A DNA stretch of 64,000 nucleotides, from NCBI RefSeq assembly GCF_949987515.2, contig NC_082689.1, positions 99,548,957 through 99,612,956 of the forward strand, written 5' to 3'. Under the pieces are notes generated by a model. That model saw only the letters and a program-made list of their open reading frames with translations. It was not told the origin of the DNA and searched no databases. The position numbers and the translations under genes were made by a program. Below are positions 1 to 10,837 of the stretch, piece by piece (position 1 is the first letter of the stretch; the number at the start of each line of letters is the position of its first letter). The stretch is from Delphinus delphis. Lineage: Eukaryota > Chordata > Mammalia > Artiodactyla > Delphinidae.

Positions 1-59
1 GTTGACTCCTTTTTAATCCACACTCTTCAGTGAGGTTACGTCATACTTTTAAAATACAG

Positions 60-1093
60 TTGATTCTTTTGTCAAAGTATGCACTCCATCCTGGGATCCC
101 GTAACCTACTAGTAATTTTTTAAAATTTGCGTACATTAACTCTTTGTTCTGTAAAGTTCTGTCCGTTTCAACAAATCCATAGCATCATGTATCTGCTACT
201 ATAGTGCCATGCAAAATATGTTTACCACCCTTAAAAATCTCCTGTGCTTCACCTGGTCAATGGTGTTCCTCGCCAACCCCTTGCAATCTCTGATCATTTT
301 TTGTCTCTACACTTTTGCCTTTTCCAGAATGTCATAGGAATGGAATCATAGAGTATGTAGCCTTCTCAAATAGGCTTCTGTCACTTAGTAAGACGCACTT
401 AAAATCATCCGTATTGTAGCATGGATTACTAGCTCATTCCATTTTGTTGCTGAATAGTATTCTCTGTGGATGTATCACAGTACGTCTAGCCGTTCATCTT
501 TTGGAGAACATCTCGGTTGCTTCTAGTTTTTGGTGACTTTGAATAAAGCTACCATAAGCATTCACGTGAAGATTTTTGTGTGGATATAAATTAAATAAGT
601 TGGGTGAATACCTAGGAGTGCAACTGGTAGGACTTATGGTAAGTCTGTATTTGGCTTTATAGGAAAGTGAAAAACTGCCTTCCAAAGTGTCCATACTATT
701 TTACATTCTGACCAGTAAGGAATGAGAATGCTTTACCAGCAGTGTTAGTATTGTTAGTTTTTTAGATTTTAGCCATTCTAGCAGGAATGTAGTGGCATAT
801 TGTTGCTTTATGTGCAACTCCCTAATGACAAATGCTATTGAGGACCTTTCCATATACTTATTTGTCATCTGTATATCTTATTTGGTGAAGTGTCTGTTCA
901 GTTTTTTGCCCATTTTTAATTGGGTTGGTTGTTTTCTTGTTGTTGAGATTTAATAACTATATTTTTGCATGTATTAGATGTAAGTCTTTTATTAGATATG
1001 TGATTTGCAAATATTTACTCACAATCTGTGGCTTGTCTTTTCAGTCTTTACCTGTGTCCTTCTCAAAGCAAAAGTAATTTTTTTTAATTTAAA
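60..1093 (-). mobile_element. Old L1 (L1M-class) 3' fragment
   Basis: Read on the minus strand this resembles the 3' part of an ancient mammalian L1: the last part of ORF2 and the 3' UTR. On the plus strand the recognisable antisense phrases are the 'cctaggagtgcaactgg' stretch near 610-630, the 'tttttgcccatttttaattgggttg' type stretch near 903-927, and 'ttagatgtaagtc' near 974. The fragment is diverged and has no open frame, so it is a fossil. It ends where a long-form SINE was inserted. The left edge is approximate. Confidence 0.75.
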
Positions 1094-1105
1094 AATTTTA
1101 CTTTT

Positions 1106-1425
1106 GGGCTTCCTTGATGGCATAGTGGTTGAGAATCTGTCTGCCAAGGCAGGGGACACGGGTTCGAGCCTTGGTCTGGGAAGATCCCACATGCCGTGGA
1201 GCAACTAAGCCCATGTGCCACAACTACTGAGCGTGAGCTCTAGAGCCCGTGAGCCACAACTACTGAAGCCCACGGGCTTAGAGCCCGTGCTCCGCAAAAA
1301 GAGAAGCCACCGCAATGAGAAGCCCGTGCACCACAACGAAGAGTATCCCCCGCTTGTCACAACTAGAGAAAGCCCGCGCGCAGCAACAAAGACCCAATGC
1401 AGCCAAAAATAAAATTTAAAAAAAA
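1106..1425 (+). mobile_element. Long-form tRNA-Glu-derived SINE (CHR superfamily)
   Basis: The element starts with a tRNA-like head (gggcttccttgatggcatag) that contains A-box and B-box (ggttcgagcc) Pol III promoter motifs. A body follows with repeated 'ccacaactactgag' and 'gagcccgtg' units, then 'cagccaaaaataaaa' and an A-rich tail. It is flanked by similar sequences, aattttactttt at 1094-1105 and aaatttactttt at 1426-1437, which I read as a slightly diverged target-site duplication. It is inserted at the edge of an old L1M piece. The long form has extra body repeats that the short SINEs in this window lack. Confidence 0.9.
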
Positions 1426-1437
1426 AAATTTACTTTT

Positions 1438-1755
1438 ATACTCTTTTTATCCACAGCTATATCCTCTACTATGTGGAACTGCTCACGTTATTTTCAGAGT
1501 ACATTACATTAGTTTCTGCTGCTCTGCATAATTGCATATTATATCTGAAAGAACTGCTGTATATTGAGTGGTTTAACTTGTAATCTTAGTTTTTCCAGTT
1601 CTGCATACGATTACAGCTGTGTCTGACAAAGCTGCTATACAGGGCACCTCGAATCATTGAGAAACCAGGGGAGAAGGCCTGGGACTGGAGGAAACCTATT
1701 ACCTTCTCTATAGGGTACAACAACCATGGGAATTCACTCAGGGACCTTGGTTCAA
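1438..1755. other. Unassigned non-coding DNA
   Basis: I see no recognisable repeat, open frame of note or RNA gene here. It follows directly after the right target-site duplication of the upstream SINE. Confidence 0.5.
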
Positions 1756-1925
1756 ATTCTGCTCTTCACATTTTCTGGTTGTGTGAAATTGTCAAAGTTA
1801 ACTTTTCTGAACTTTGGCTTTCTCATCTATGAAACTTAGACAATATCACTCACCTGTCTTAAGGTGCTCTTGGAAGAAAATATGTAAAGAACAGGGCCTG
1901 GCGCAGGGTAAGCACTAAGTGTTAG
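1756..1925 (-). repeat. MIR SINE relic
   Basis: The antisense MIR core is recognisable by 'ctttctcatctatgaaact' around 1820-1840 and by the end 'cagggtaagcactaagtgttag' type around 1904-1925. It is diverged and non-coding. Confidence 0.6.
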
Positions 1926-2304
1926 TTCACACTTTTTTTTTTCTTCTCCTGTGTGCCACATTTTCTTTGAGCCTCTCCTGGTTCACCCTAGTGGAACTCC
2001 TCCCTATTACTAATTTTCATCCACCATTCTTATTACAAATCAGGACATGCAACTTTGAGGACCTTTTCTATTCCTTTCTACACTGCAAATGGCTCATCTT
2101 ATTGAGAAGAGGATTTTCTTACTTCCAGCAAATGGCTGCTGTTGGTCTTCCTAATATCTAGGTCACAGTTCTTGAACAGGTCAGGGGAGTATCTTAAAAA
2201 ACAAAACATCTTCAAGCTCTCCTTTCTCCATCTCTCATTTCCAATCTATCACCAAGCCCTGTCAATTCGACTACATAAAGATCTTCTCAATCAGCCTGTT
2301 CTAT
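1926..2304. other. Unassigned; possible L2-like piece
   Basis: Most of this stretch is unassigned. The segment 2215-2290, with 'atcaccaagccctgtcaatt', resembles a common ancient mammalian repeat that I associate with L2, but the match is too weak to call by eye. The 80-residue open frame in this stretch has no recognisable domain. Confidence 0.3.
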
Positions 2305-2480
2305 GATTGGATAGGAAGAATTAATATTAAGATGATAATTCACCCAAAATTAATCTATAAATTTAATGTAATCTTAATAAAAATCCCAGTATGAATTCTT
2401 ATGGACCTGACAAACCTATCCTAAGACTTATTTGGAGGAGATTGTATTTGAGATTAGCCAAGAAATATATCAAAGCATTC
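2305..2480 (+). mobile_element. Old L1M ORF2 fragment
   Basis: The plus strand resembles a decayed piece of L1 ORF2 downstream of the reverse transcriptase core. It runs from 'ggataggaagaattaatatt' through 'aaatcccag' near 2382 to 'aaccaaaataattaaagg'. It is short and full of substitutions, so it is only a fossil. Confidence 0.6.
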
Positions 2481-2559
2481 TATAAAACCAAAATAATTAA
2501 AGGAATGTAATATTGACTGTATGTATTTTGTCAACAGAAAATAATAGTATACTCATACA

Positions 2560-2706
2560 TATATGGTTCATTCATTCATATTTATATGTGTATATATTAT
2601 GTATATATGTTTATGTATGTCTGTTCATAGATATGTTTATACGCACATTTATAAATATATATAAATATGTATGTATATTACATATACACACACATATAAA
2701 TATACA
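2560..2706. repeat. AT-rich (TATG/TATA) low-complexity tract
   Basis: Irregular alternation of tatatg, tatgtatg and cacacatata motifs. It explains the Tyr/Ile/Cys-rich 91-residue open frame here, which is not a gene. Confidence 0.75.
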
Positions 2707-2769
2707 CATAGTTTTCCAAATTGTCAGGGAGAGGATGGACCATACTGAAAGGTCTGTATTGCATGATAG

Positions 2770-3005
2770 TTATGAACACTGGTCTTAGAGACAGACTGCC
2801 GGGTTTGAGTCTTGACTCTGTCATTTCCCAGCTGTGTGACCTTGGGCTTTAACTTCCTGAGCTATTACCCAAGTTTCCTTCTGTGGAAAAAAAATCTAGT
2901 ACCTATATCAAAAGGTAGTTTTGAAGGATAAATAAATTAATGTAGATAACAAGCTTAGAAGAGGCCTTTTCCCTAAGCACTAGTAGATGTGAACCATTAT
3001 TATTT
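2770..3005 (-). repeat. MIR SINE relic
   Basis: Antisense MIR: 'ggtcttagagacagactgcc', then 'ctgtcatttcccagctgtgtgacc', then an A-rich 'ctgtgg' region and a terminal 'aagcactagtagatg'. The core is well preserved for a repeat of this age. Confidence 0.8.
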
Positions 3006-5550
3006 TTATTATACAAAACATAGATTTTTTAAACAGTTGTCTACCCATTTTGAAAAATAACACTATAGTCCCTAGTTTGGAGTTCTATGCTGATAGGTGT
3101 CCATCAGATTGTTGATTTCTTGAGATATCAAATAGTTTATTAAAAGGTTTAAAATAAGTAGACAATTTTAAAAGTTATCATGAAAATAGTAGTGAAAGAC
3201 TCTTTAGGGGGATATCTTTTTTAACACATTATCCGAAACAAGAATTGCAAACTCATTGGCATAGGGGGCCAGCAGGTGAATCATTGAAGTCACCTGGATG
3301 GAGAATATGGTGAAATGGAGACCTCACAGACCATATTAAAAAGACAACTGCTATTCAACTCCATCTGATTACCGCCATGCAGAAATATGAGTGCACGTTT
3401 TTCAAGAGAATCTGAAAACCTGGATTCCCCTGCAAAACTTTCTGTTTCTAAATGTTGACAACTAATTCACTTTTTAAAATATGGTGAGGGACAAAGTATA
3501 TCTGCCATTCACAGCTGGTTCGTATTGTTCGTTTGCCATCGAGACTTAGAATCTTTCGGCTACACTTACCTGTCTTTCCGCCAACTTGAATATCCCCATT
3601 ACACCTTTTACAGTGCTACCTAGATACTACAGCTTAATACTTGTTTTTTGTTTAGTCAATTTGATTTTCCTCCTGAGTCTTTCTGATTCTAGTCAATGCT
3701 CTGAATCATTAATAAAGCTCCATTTGTAGCCATTTATTTTAAATGTAGGGTGCTATTAGGGATTCTATATACTCTCTAATTATAACAATCAGATTGTTAC
3801 TACATTCCATCAGGTGCTTTTTCGCATGACATAGATGAGAAAACTAGAAGGCTCAGTTACTTTTCTAAGGTCAAAGCCTTGTGGCCAGGATAGACTTGAT
3901 ACTGTATTCTCTAGGTCTGCCCTTTTGAGTGAGTTAGAGTTCAAAATAAGTAATGAAACGTTCAGCTCTTCCTCAGTGAAATTGTTCAGGAACCAGCTAA
4001 CATGTTGCCAACCACATCTTGTCCATCTGAAAAAACTTTTTCTAGGATCATTCTGTTGGATGACTTTGTCAAGATTATGGCTTAGAATGCAGAAAATATA
4101 GGTTAAAAGAAGTCTGCCACTTACAAATGTATAGCTTTCCAAATGTTCATTTGTAAATCAGTTGTTTGGACCTCAGAATTCATTTCCTTGCAGAAAGAGT
4201 TACAACTGGCAGTTATGTTTCCCCTGAGGCTTGTCCACAAAAGACTGTTTAGCCTTAATGTATCTGAAATAGTGTACATTTGCCATGAAAATGTGTAGAA
4301 AACAGAACTCTTGTAATTCTAGTAATTAAATAAAAAAGAAAACAGTAATATTCAATGAAAACTTTAAAATGTATTCTGAATACTGATGCAATGGAAAGGG
4401 GGAGTTATCCAGAGGAAAATAGAACTTGGAAAATAATTTTGTTAGGATTTCAGGAGTCGTCATTTCTGGACACTATGGAAGCACTTGAAAAATTAATGGA
4501 ATTAAGTACTTGAAATATTCGATTTCACTTCATGACTTCTAGATTTTTGAACGCTCATCTTCCCATGATTAAGTGCTGTTTCTAGTGTCCAATTCAGTTG
4601 ACACCAAAGACATGAAAGAGAATAGAAAAGGAGAAGATAAATGGAGGTGTACTTTTCAATAATGCAGAAGTTGAGAGAGACAGCAAGAGAAAGAAACTTA
4701 AAAACCATATCTGTGTTCCCATGATAGAGGTGGCGATAGCTTACAGTCAGTGGAAAGAGAGACTCCTTTGACTCCTCATTAGAGATGAAAAAGTTTACTG
4801 ATGGTAGGGACCTTTTCTCTGAGAAATTCCTGAAGCTGTTATTGTTTGATTTTATCATCTCAAGGTATCTTGGTCATAAGCCATGATAAATGTAGGATTG
4901 GTACAGAGTTGAAATCGAGTGCAAAACACTGTTCAAGTGCACTAAATATTCAGAATCCTGAATATTTATTAAACAAGGGAGGACTTCAACCTCAAATAGA
5001 AATCAACACAGTATTTTTGTGCTTAGATTTTATCTTCTGACTTGTTTAATTTTTAGCTAGGAGTGTGAAAGATACAGGCTTTCTGTATTTTTCAGATGGC
5101 CAAATGGTTGAATGGGAAGTTGAACAGTCTGCTGACATTTCCAGAGTGTGCTTGGAAACAGTCACATGAACAACAATGCAAATAACAATGCAAGTTACAT
5201 TCACAAAGCAGAGGTCCTTTCTGCCAAACATAGCTTTACCTAGAAGGATATAAAAGAAAGAGGAGTCATCATGGTCATAAGACAAAAACAAACCAGGGTG
5301 AAGAATCTGAAAACTAACAAGGCCAAACAGGCACCAGGAAGTGATGTGGGCAAGCATGTATTGTTTCCCTTTGTCGTTCTTACAAGCGCATAAGAGGGGG
5401 TTCCTCCCCTGACCCTCCCTTCAATACATGCGCCTGGGTTAATTGGCCAGTCAGAATAAACTGCCCCAACCACTCTGAACTAACAACAGCACGGAAACAT
5501 CAAAAGCATTGTCCTGTTGCAGCAGTGCAGGAAGAAGGTCATTAACGAAG
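3006..5550. other. Unassigned 2.5-kb non-coding stretch
   Basis: No repeat family, exon or RNA gene is recognised. Open frames of up to 118 residues occur on both strands and overlap one another (3810-4142 minus against 3835-4101 plus). They have no domain, no signal of selection and AT-rich composition, so I treat them as chance. There is a small inverted repeat near 4945-4970 (taaatattcag / ctgaatattta). Confidence 0.5.
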
Positions 5551-5567
5551 CTCTATTCCAGGGAATT

Positions 5568-5782
5568 CCCCCCCCCCCCCCCCCCGCCCCCTGTACGTGG
5601 GTCTCTCACTGTTGTGGCCTCTCCCTTTGCAGAGCACAGGCTCCGGATGCGCAGGCTCAGCGGCCATGGCTCACGGGCCCAGCCACTCCGCAGCATGTGG
5701 GATCCTCCCGGACTGGGGTACGAACCCGTGTCCCCTGCATCGGCAGGCGGACTCCCAACCACTGCGCCACCAGGGAAGCCCC
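5568..5782 (-). mobile_element. Short-form CHR-type SINE with poly-C tract in place of its tail
   Basis: Minus-strand short-form SINE. The tRNA-like head is at the right end (plus-strand ccaccagggaagcccc) and the body includes the 'ctctcactgttgtggcctctcc' type segment. Where other copies have a poly-T run (poly-A tail of the element), this one has 18 C residues at 5568-5585, then G and five more C. On the element strand this is a poly-G tract. No clear target-site duplication is visible. The overlapping open frames rich in proline are products of this tract and of the SINE body. Confidence 0.9.
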
Positions 5783-5785
5783 TTA

Positions 5786-7015
5786 GGCTCACTTTTTAAA
5801 ATTTATCGATAATACTACGTTAATAAATCCAGTCATTCCATGTTTTATGGAAAAATAACTTGAAAGGATAGTGGAATGATGACTATGTGCTATTTTTAAA
5901 ATGTTTTCAACACATTTTTAAGACAATAATAAAACAAAAGAAAAAAAGAAAGCAACATAGTTTGGAAGAGACATGCTTTTGCTTAAGTGATTATTTTAAA
6001 AATGCTTCAGATAAAGTTGGAAATAAAGTGTTTTTTTAAGTTCTGTTTATTCTTCAAACTAAAAAATTTATATATATATATATATATATTTACTTTGTAT
6101 TTGGTGATTAAATTCAACCAAATTAAAAACTGGCAAGGTTAGAGTTCTATCAATAATAGAATATGGAAAATATGGAAATTTGTCTTAGATAGTCACAGTT
6201 TGGTTGAGATGTCTAATGATCTTGGTCTAAAGAATTATAAATTGATAAAGTGGTAGAATTTCTAGAATTGAAGGACTTGTCTCTTTGATCCATCCTTACT
6301 GATTTACACTGATCATTATTACAGGTTTACAAACTAATCATCTTTCTGTAAGGTGGCTTATGCTGTTAAAAGAGAAGTCAGTCTCATATCTCTTCTATTT
6401 TAGGTGCACATGGATAAGTGTAGTATGTATAAGACAAATCTAAGGAAGAGCAACTGACTTGAGGCATGTTATCAATCACCCATCAGCCTGCACTGTCTTT
6501 GGTTGATTTTCCTCTGGCATTTCATGTACTGTAAATAGCCAGTATAGACTTATGAGGCAAGTAAAAAAAGTCTTAAAAATACAAGCTCATCTATCTCTAT
6601 CATATGGAATTCTTACATAAAACTACTGGGAACTGAGAAATGCTAATTCTTCACTAGTTTCATGGCTGTAGAGATATTCCTTTTGGGGGTGAGAGATAAG
6701 AAGAACTATGCTGAAAATATCTACAATCCCTTCATCACTATGATTCTTTGTTGGTTTGCTATCCATTTGGTTCACCCATTCACTATGTGTTCTAGAAACT
6801 TGGCAAAAGCTGTGTGTATTGATATGTGTATTTTCCTTTTTCCTGAGCTCTTTAATAAGGGAAATGTGTTCTATTTCTTACTGTTTTCTTCTCCTACATT
6901 GACAGAAGCTAGGATCTCTTACTTAAAAGAGGAATATAAAATGTTTCATACAATTTTCACTTATATACATTGCCTTATTTGCTAATTTCTGCACACTTGC
7001 AAGTTTTATCTCCCG
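5786..7015. other. Unassigned non-coding DNA with (TA)n
   Basis: AT-rich unique-looking DNA with a short (TA)n run at about 6070-6090. The 107-residue open frame at 6662-6985 has no recognisable domain, and I do not call it a gene. The left target-site duplication of the large L1 begins at 7016. Confidence 0.5.
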
Positions 7016-7024
7016 ATAGATTTT
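7016..7024. repeat. L1 target-site duplication, left copy
   Basis: atagatttt, directly continuing into the T run of the inverted poly-A tail. It is identical to 13777-13785. Confidence 0.75.
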
Positions 7025-7402
7025 TTTTTCTAAAACATCTTTACTGGAGTATAATTGCTTTACAGTGGTGTGTTAGTTTCTGCTTTATAACAAAGTGAAT
7101 CAGTTATACATATACGTATGTTCCCATATCTCTTCCCTCTTGCGTCTCCCTCCCTCCCACCCTCCCTATCCCCCCCCTCTAGGTGGTCACAAAGCACCAA
7201 GCTTATCTCCCTGTGCTATGCAGCTGCTTCCCACTAGCTATCTATTTTACGTTTGGTAGTGTATATATGTCCATGTCACTCTCTCACTTGGTCCCACCTT
7301 ACCCTTCCCCCTCCCCATATCCTCAGTTCCATCCTCTAGTAGATCTGTGTCTTTATTCCCAGCTTTCCCCTAGGTTCCTCATGACCATTTTTTTTTTTTT
7401 TT
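7025..7402 (-). other. L1 3' UTR
   Basis: Downstream of the ORF2 stop, read on the minus strand: an internal A-rich run (T run at about 7388-7404 on plus), then G-rich stretches, then the terminal 'cactgtaaagcaattatac' region. The canonical AATAAA of related copies is AGTAAA here (plus-strand tttact, 7040-7045), which would weaken polyadenylation. The minus strand at about 7145-7180 has at least four closely spaced G runs of three or more and could form a G-quadruplex, a known property of L1 3' UTRs. Confidence 0.85.
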
Positions 7403-7863
7403 TTAGATTCCATATATATGTGTTAGCATACGGTATTTGCTTTTCTCTTTCTGACTTACTTCACTCTGTATGACAGACTCTAGGTCCATCCACCTCACTA
7501 CAAGTAACTCAATTTCCTTTCATTTTATGGCTGAGTAATATTCCATTGTATATATGTGCCACATCTTCTTTAACCATTCATCCAATGATGGACACTTAGG
7601 TTGCATCCATCTCCTAGCTATTGTAAATAGAGCTGCAATGAACATTTTGGTACATGACTCTTTTTGAATTATGGTTTCTCAGGGTATATGCACAGTAGTG
7701 GGACTGCTGGGTCATATGGTAGTTCTATTTGTAGTTTTTTAAGGAACCTCCATACTGTTCTCCACAGTGGCTGTATCAATTTACATTCCCACCAACAGTG
7801 CAAGAGTGTTCCCTTTTCTCCACACCCTCTCCAGCATTTATTGTTTGTAGATTATTATTATTG

Positions 7864-8082
7864 TTTTTTTTTTGCGTTACATGGGCCTCTCACTGTTGTG
7901 GCCTCTCCCGTTGTGGAGCACAGGCTCCGGACGCGCAGGCTCAGCGGCCATGACTCACGGACCCAGCTGCTCCGTGGCATGTGGGATCTTCCCGGGCATG
8001 TGGGATCTTCCCGGACAGGGCACGAACCCGCGTGCCCCACACTCACAGGCAGACTCTCACCACTGCACCACCAGGGAAGCCC
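7864..8082 (-). mobile_element. Short-form CHR-type SINE inside L1 ORF2 C-terminal region
   Basis: Minus-strand SINE with a poly-T left end, the body, and the tRNA-like head 'accagggaagcc' at the right. It interrupts L1 coding sequence right after the segment encoding VRMAITKK. Flanks tgtttgtagatt (7842-7853) and tgtctgtatgtt (8083-8094) look like a diverged target-site duplication. Inside the body a 19-bp unit, gcatgtgggatcttcccgg, is present twice in tandem (7977-7995, 7996-8014). The longest open frame in the window (7664-8170, 168 codons) is a chance frame across this L1/SINE junction. Confidence 0.92.
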
Positions 8083-9351
8083 TGTCTGTATGTTTTTTGG
8101 TGATGGCCATTCTGACCCGTGTCAGGTGACATCTCATTGTAGTTTTGACTTGCATTTCTCTAATGATTAATGATGTTGAGCATTCTTTCATGTGTTTGTT
8201 AGCAATCTGTATATCTTCTTTCGAGAAATGTCTAGGTCTTCTGCCCATTTTTGGATTGGGTTGTTTGTTTTTTTGATACTGAGCTGCATGAGCTGCTTGT
8301 AAATTTTGGAGATTAATCCTTTGTCAGTTGCTCCATTTGCAAATATTTTCTCCCATTCTCAACATTGTCTTTTCGACTTCTTTATGGTTTCCTTTGCTGT
8401 GCAGAAGCTATAAAGTGTCATTAGGTCCCATTTGTTAATTTTTGGTTTTATTTCCATTTCTCTATGAGGTGGGTCAAAAAGGATCTTGCTGTGATTTATG
8501 TCATAGAGTGTTCTGCCTATGTTTCCTCTAAGAGTTTGATAGTGTCTGGCCTTACATTTAGGTCTTTAACCCATTTTGAGTTTAATTTTGTGTATGGTGT
8601 TAGGGAGTGTTTTAATTTCATTCTTTTACATGTAGCTGTTCAGTTTTTCCAGCACCACTTATTGAAGAGGCTGTCTTTTCTCCACTGTATATTCTTCCCT
8701 CCTTTATCAAAGATAAGGTGACCATATGTGTGTGGGTTTCTCTCTGGGCTTTCTATCCAGTTCCAGTGATCTATATTTCTGTTTTTATTCCAGTACCATA
8801 CTGTCTTGATTACTGTAGCTTTGTAGTATAGTCTGAAGTCAGGGAGCCTGATTCCTCCAGCTCCGTTTTTCTTTCTCAAGATTGCCTTGGCTATTCGGGG
8901 TCTTTTGTGTTTCCATACAAATTGTGAAGTTTTTTTGTTCCAGTTCTGTGAAAAATGCCAGTGGTAGTTTGATAGGGATTGCATTGAATCTGTAGATTGC
9001 TTTGGGTAGTAGAGTCATTTTCACAATGTTTATTCTTCCAATCCAAGAATATGGTATATGTCTCCATCTATTTGTATCATCTTTAATTTCTTTCATCAGT
9101 GTCTTATAATTTTATGCATACAGGTCTTTTCTCTCCTTAGGTATGTTCACTCCTAGATATTTTATTCTTTTTGCTGCAGTGGTAAATGGGAGTGTTTCCT
9201 TAATTTCTCTTTCAGATTTTTCGTCATTAGTGTATAGGAATGCAAGAGATTTCTGTGCATTAATTTTGTATCCTGCTACTTTACCAAATTCAATGATTAG
9301 GTCTAGTAGTTTTCTGGTAGTATCTTTAGGATTCTCTATGTATAGTATCAT

Positions 9352-9363
9352 GTCATCTGCAAA
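9352..9363 (-). other. L1 reverse transcriptase catalytic motif FADD
   Basis: Minus-strand ttt gca gat gac encodes Phe-Ala-Asp-Asp, the YXDD-type metal-binding motif of the L1 reverse transcriptase. It is intact here although the surrounding ORF is broken. Confidence 0.9.
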
Positions 9364-10302
9364 CAGTGACAGCTTTACTTCTTTTCTGATTTGGATTCCT
9401 TTTATTTCTTTTTCTTCTCTGATTGCTGAGGTTAAGACTTCCAAAACTATGTTGAATAATAGTGGTGAGAGTGGGCAACATTGTCTTGTTCCTTATCTTA
9501 GTGGAAATGCTTTCAACTTTTCACCATTGAGGCCGATGTTGGTTATGGGTTTGTCATATATGGCCTTTATTATGTTGAGGTGAGTTCCCTCTATGCCTAC
9601 TTTCTGGAGGGTTTTTATCATAAATGGGTGTTGAATTTTGTTGAAAGCTTTCTCTGCATCTATTGAGATGATCATATGGTTTTTCTCCTTCAATTTGTTA
9701 ATATGGTTTATCACATTGATTGATTTCTGTATATTGAAGAATATTTGCATTCCTGGGATAAACCTCACTTGATCATGGTGTACAGTCCTTTTCATGTGCT
9801 GTTGGATTCTGTTTGCTAGTATTCTGTTGGCGATTTTTGCATCTATGTGCATCAGTGATATTGGCCCGTAGTTTTCTTTCTTTGTGACATCTTTGTCTGG
9901 TTTTGGTATCAGGGTGACGGTGGCCTCATAGAATGAGTTTGGGAGTGTTCCTCCCTCTGCTATATTTTGGAAGAGTTTGAGAAGAATAGGTGTTAGCTCT
10001 TCTCTAAATGTTTTTAGAATTTGCCTGTGAAGCCTTCTGGTCCTAGGCTTTTGTTTGTTGGAAGATTTTTAATCACAATCTCAATTTCAGTGCTTGTAAT
10101 TGGTCTGTTTATATATTCTATTTTTTCCTGGTTCAGTCTCAGAAGGTTGTGTTTTTCCAAGAATTTGTCTGTTTCTTCCAGGTTGTCCATTATATTGGCA
10201 TATAGTTGCTTGTAGTACTCACTCATTATCCTTTGTATTTCTGCACTGTCAGTTGTTACTTCTCGTTCTTCATTTCAAATTCTATTGATTTGAGTCTTCT
10301 CC

Positions 10303-10517
10303 CTTTTTTTTTTTTTTTTTCCTTTGCGGTACGCGGGCCTCTCACTGTTGTGGCCTGTCCCGTTGCGGAGCACAGGCTCCGGACGTGCAGGCTCAGCGGC
10401 CATGGCTCACAGGCCCAGCCACTCTGAGGCATGTGGGATCTTCCTGGACCAGGGCACGAACCCGTGTCCCCTGCATTGGCAGGCGGACTCTCAACCACTG
10501 CGCCACCAGGGAAGCCC
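10303..10517 (-). mobile_element. Short-form CHR-type SINE at an ORF2 deletion junction
   Basis: A T run at 10303-10320 (inverted poly-A tail) leads into the standard short-form body, and the head ends with gggaagccc at 10517. The L1 sequence to the left stops within the region just before the reverse transcriptase. To the right, L1 resumes in the endonuclease region ('aaagtcaattttgtctgata', from 10535). The intervening part of ORF2 is absent and there is no target-site duplication. Only a short agtctt is shared near the two breakpoints (10293-10298, 10521-10526). Confidence 0.9.
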
Positions 10518-10837
10518 AGTAGTCTTTTTTTAAAGTCAATTTTGTCTGATATGAGAATTGCTACTCCAGATTTCTTTTGATTTCCATTTGCATGGAATAT
10601 CTTTTTCTATCCCCTCACTTTCAGTCTGTGTGTGTCCCTAGGTCTGAGGTTGATCTCTTGTAGACAGCATATATATGGGTCTTGTTTTTGTGTCCATTCA
10701 GCCAGTCTGTGTCTTTTGGTTGGAGCTTTTAATCCATTTATATTTAATGTAATTATCGATATTTATGTTCCTATTATCATTTCTTAATTGTTTTGGATTT
10801 GTTATTGTAGGTCTTTTCCTTCTCTTGTGTTTCCTGC

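Larger units (their letters stand above)
7403..10780 (-). pseudogene. L1 ORF2 (endonuclease/reverse transcriptase), broken
   Basis: ORF2 normally encodes a protein of about 1,275 residues with an N-terminal endonuclease, a central reverse transcriptase and a C-terminal Cys-rich region. It nicks DNA and primes reverse transcription of L1 RNA in the nucleus. Here the ATG is at 10780-10778, but codon 6 is TAA (10765-10763) where related copies have a tyrosine codon. The start of the endonuclease remains to about 10520. A SINE then replaces roughly 0.9 kb, and the frame resumes before the reverse transcriptase (from about 10302). The RT active-site motif FADD is encoded at 9363-9352 within '[14 protein letters not shown]'. 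Further frameshifts split the RT and thumb regions into fragments (9852-9493, 9444-9112, 9096-8839, 8984-8640). A second SINE interrupts the C-terminal region at 7864-8082. The frame ends at the expected 'THIYGI' stop (7405-7403). It is non-functional. Confidence 0.93.

Noticed and set aside
3810..4142. 110-codon minus-strand frame opposite an 88-codon plus-strand frame
   Set aside because: Overlapping opposed frames without domains in AT-rich DNA, with no supporting signals.
7664..8170. Longest open frame in the window (168 codons, plus strand)
   Set aside because: It runs antisense across L1 ORF2 and through an inserted SINE, so it is a chance frame over a repeat junction.
9352..9363. Reverse transcriptase motif as evidence of an endogenous retrovirus
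   Set aside because: The surrounding protein is L1 ORF2. There are no LTRs, gag, protease or env, and the element ends in poly-A with target-site duplications.
9143..9583. 146-codon plus-strand open frame
   Set aside because: It is the antisense of the L1 reverse transcriptase, whose FADD motif reads on the minus strand.
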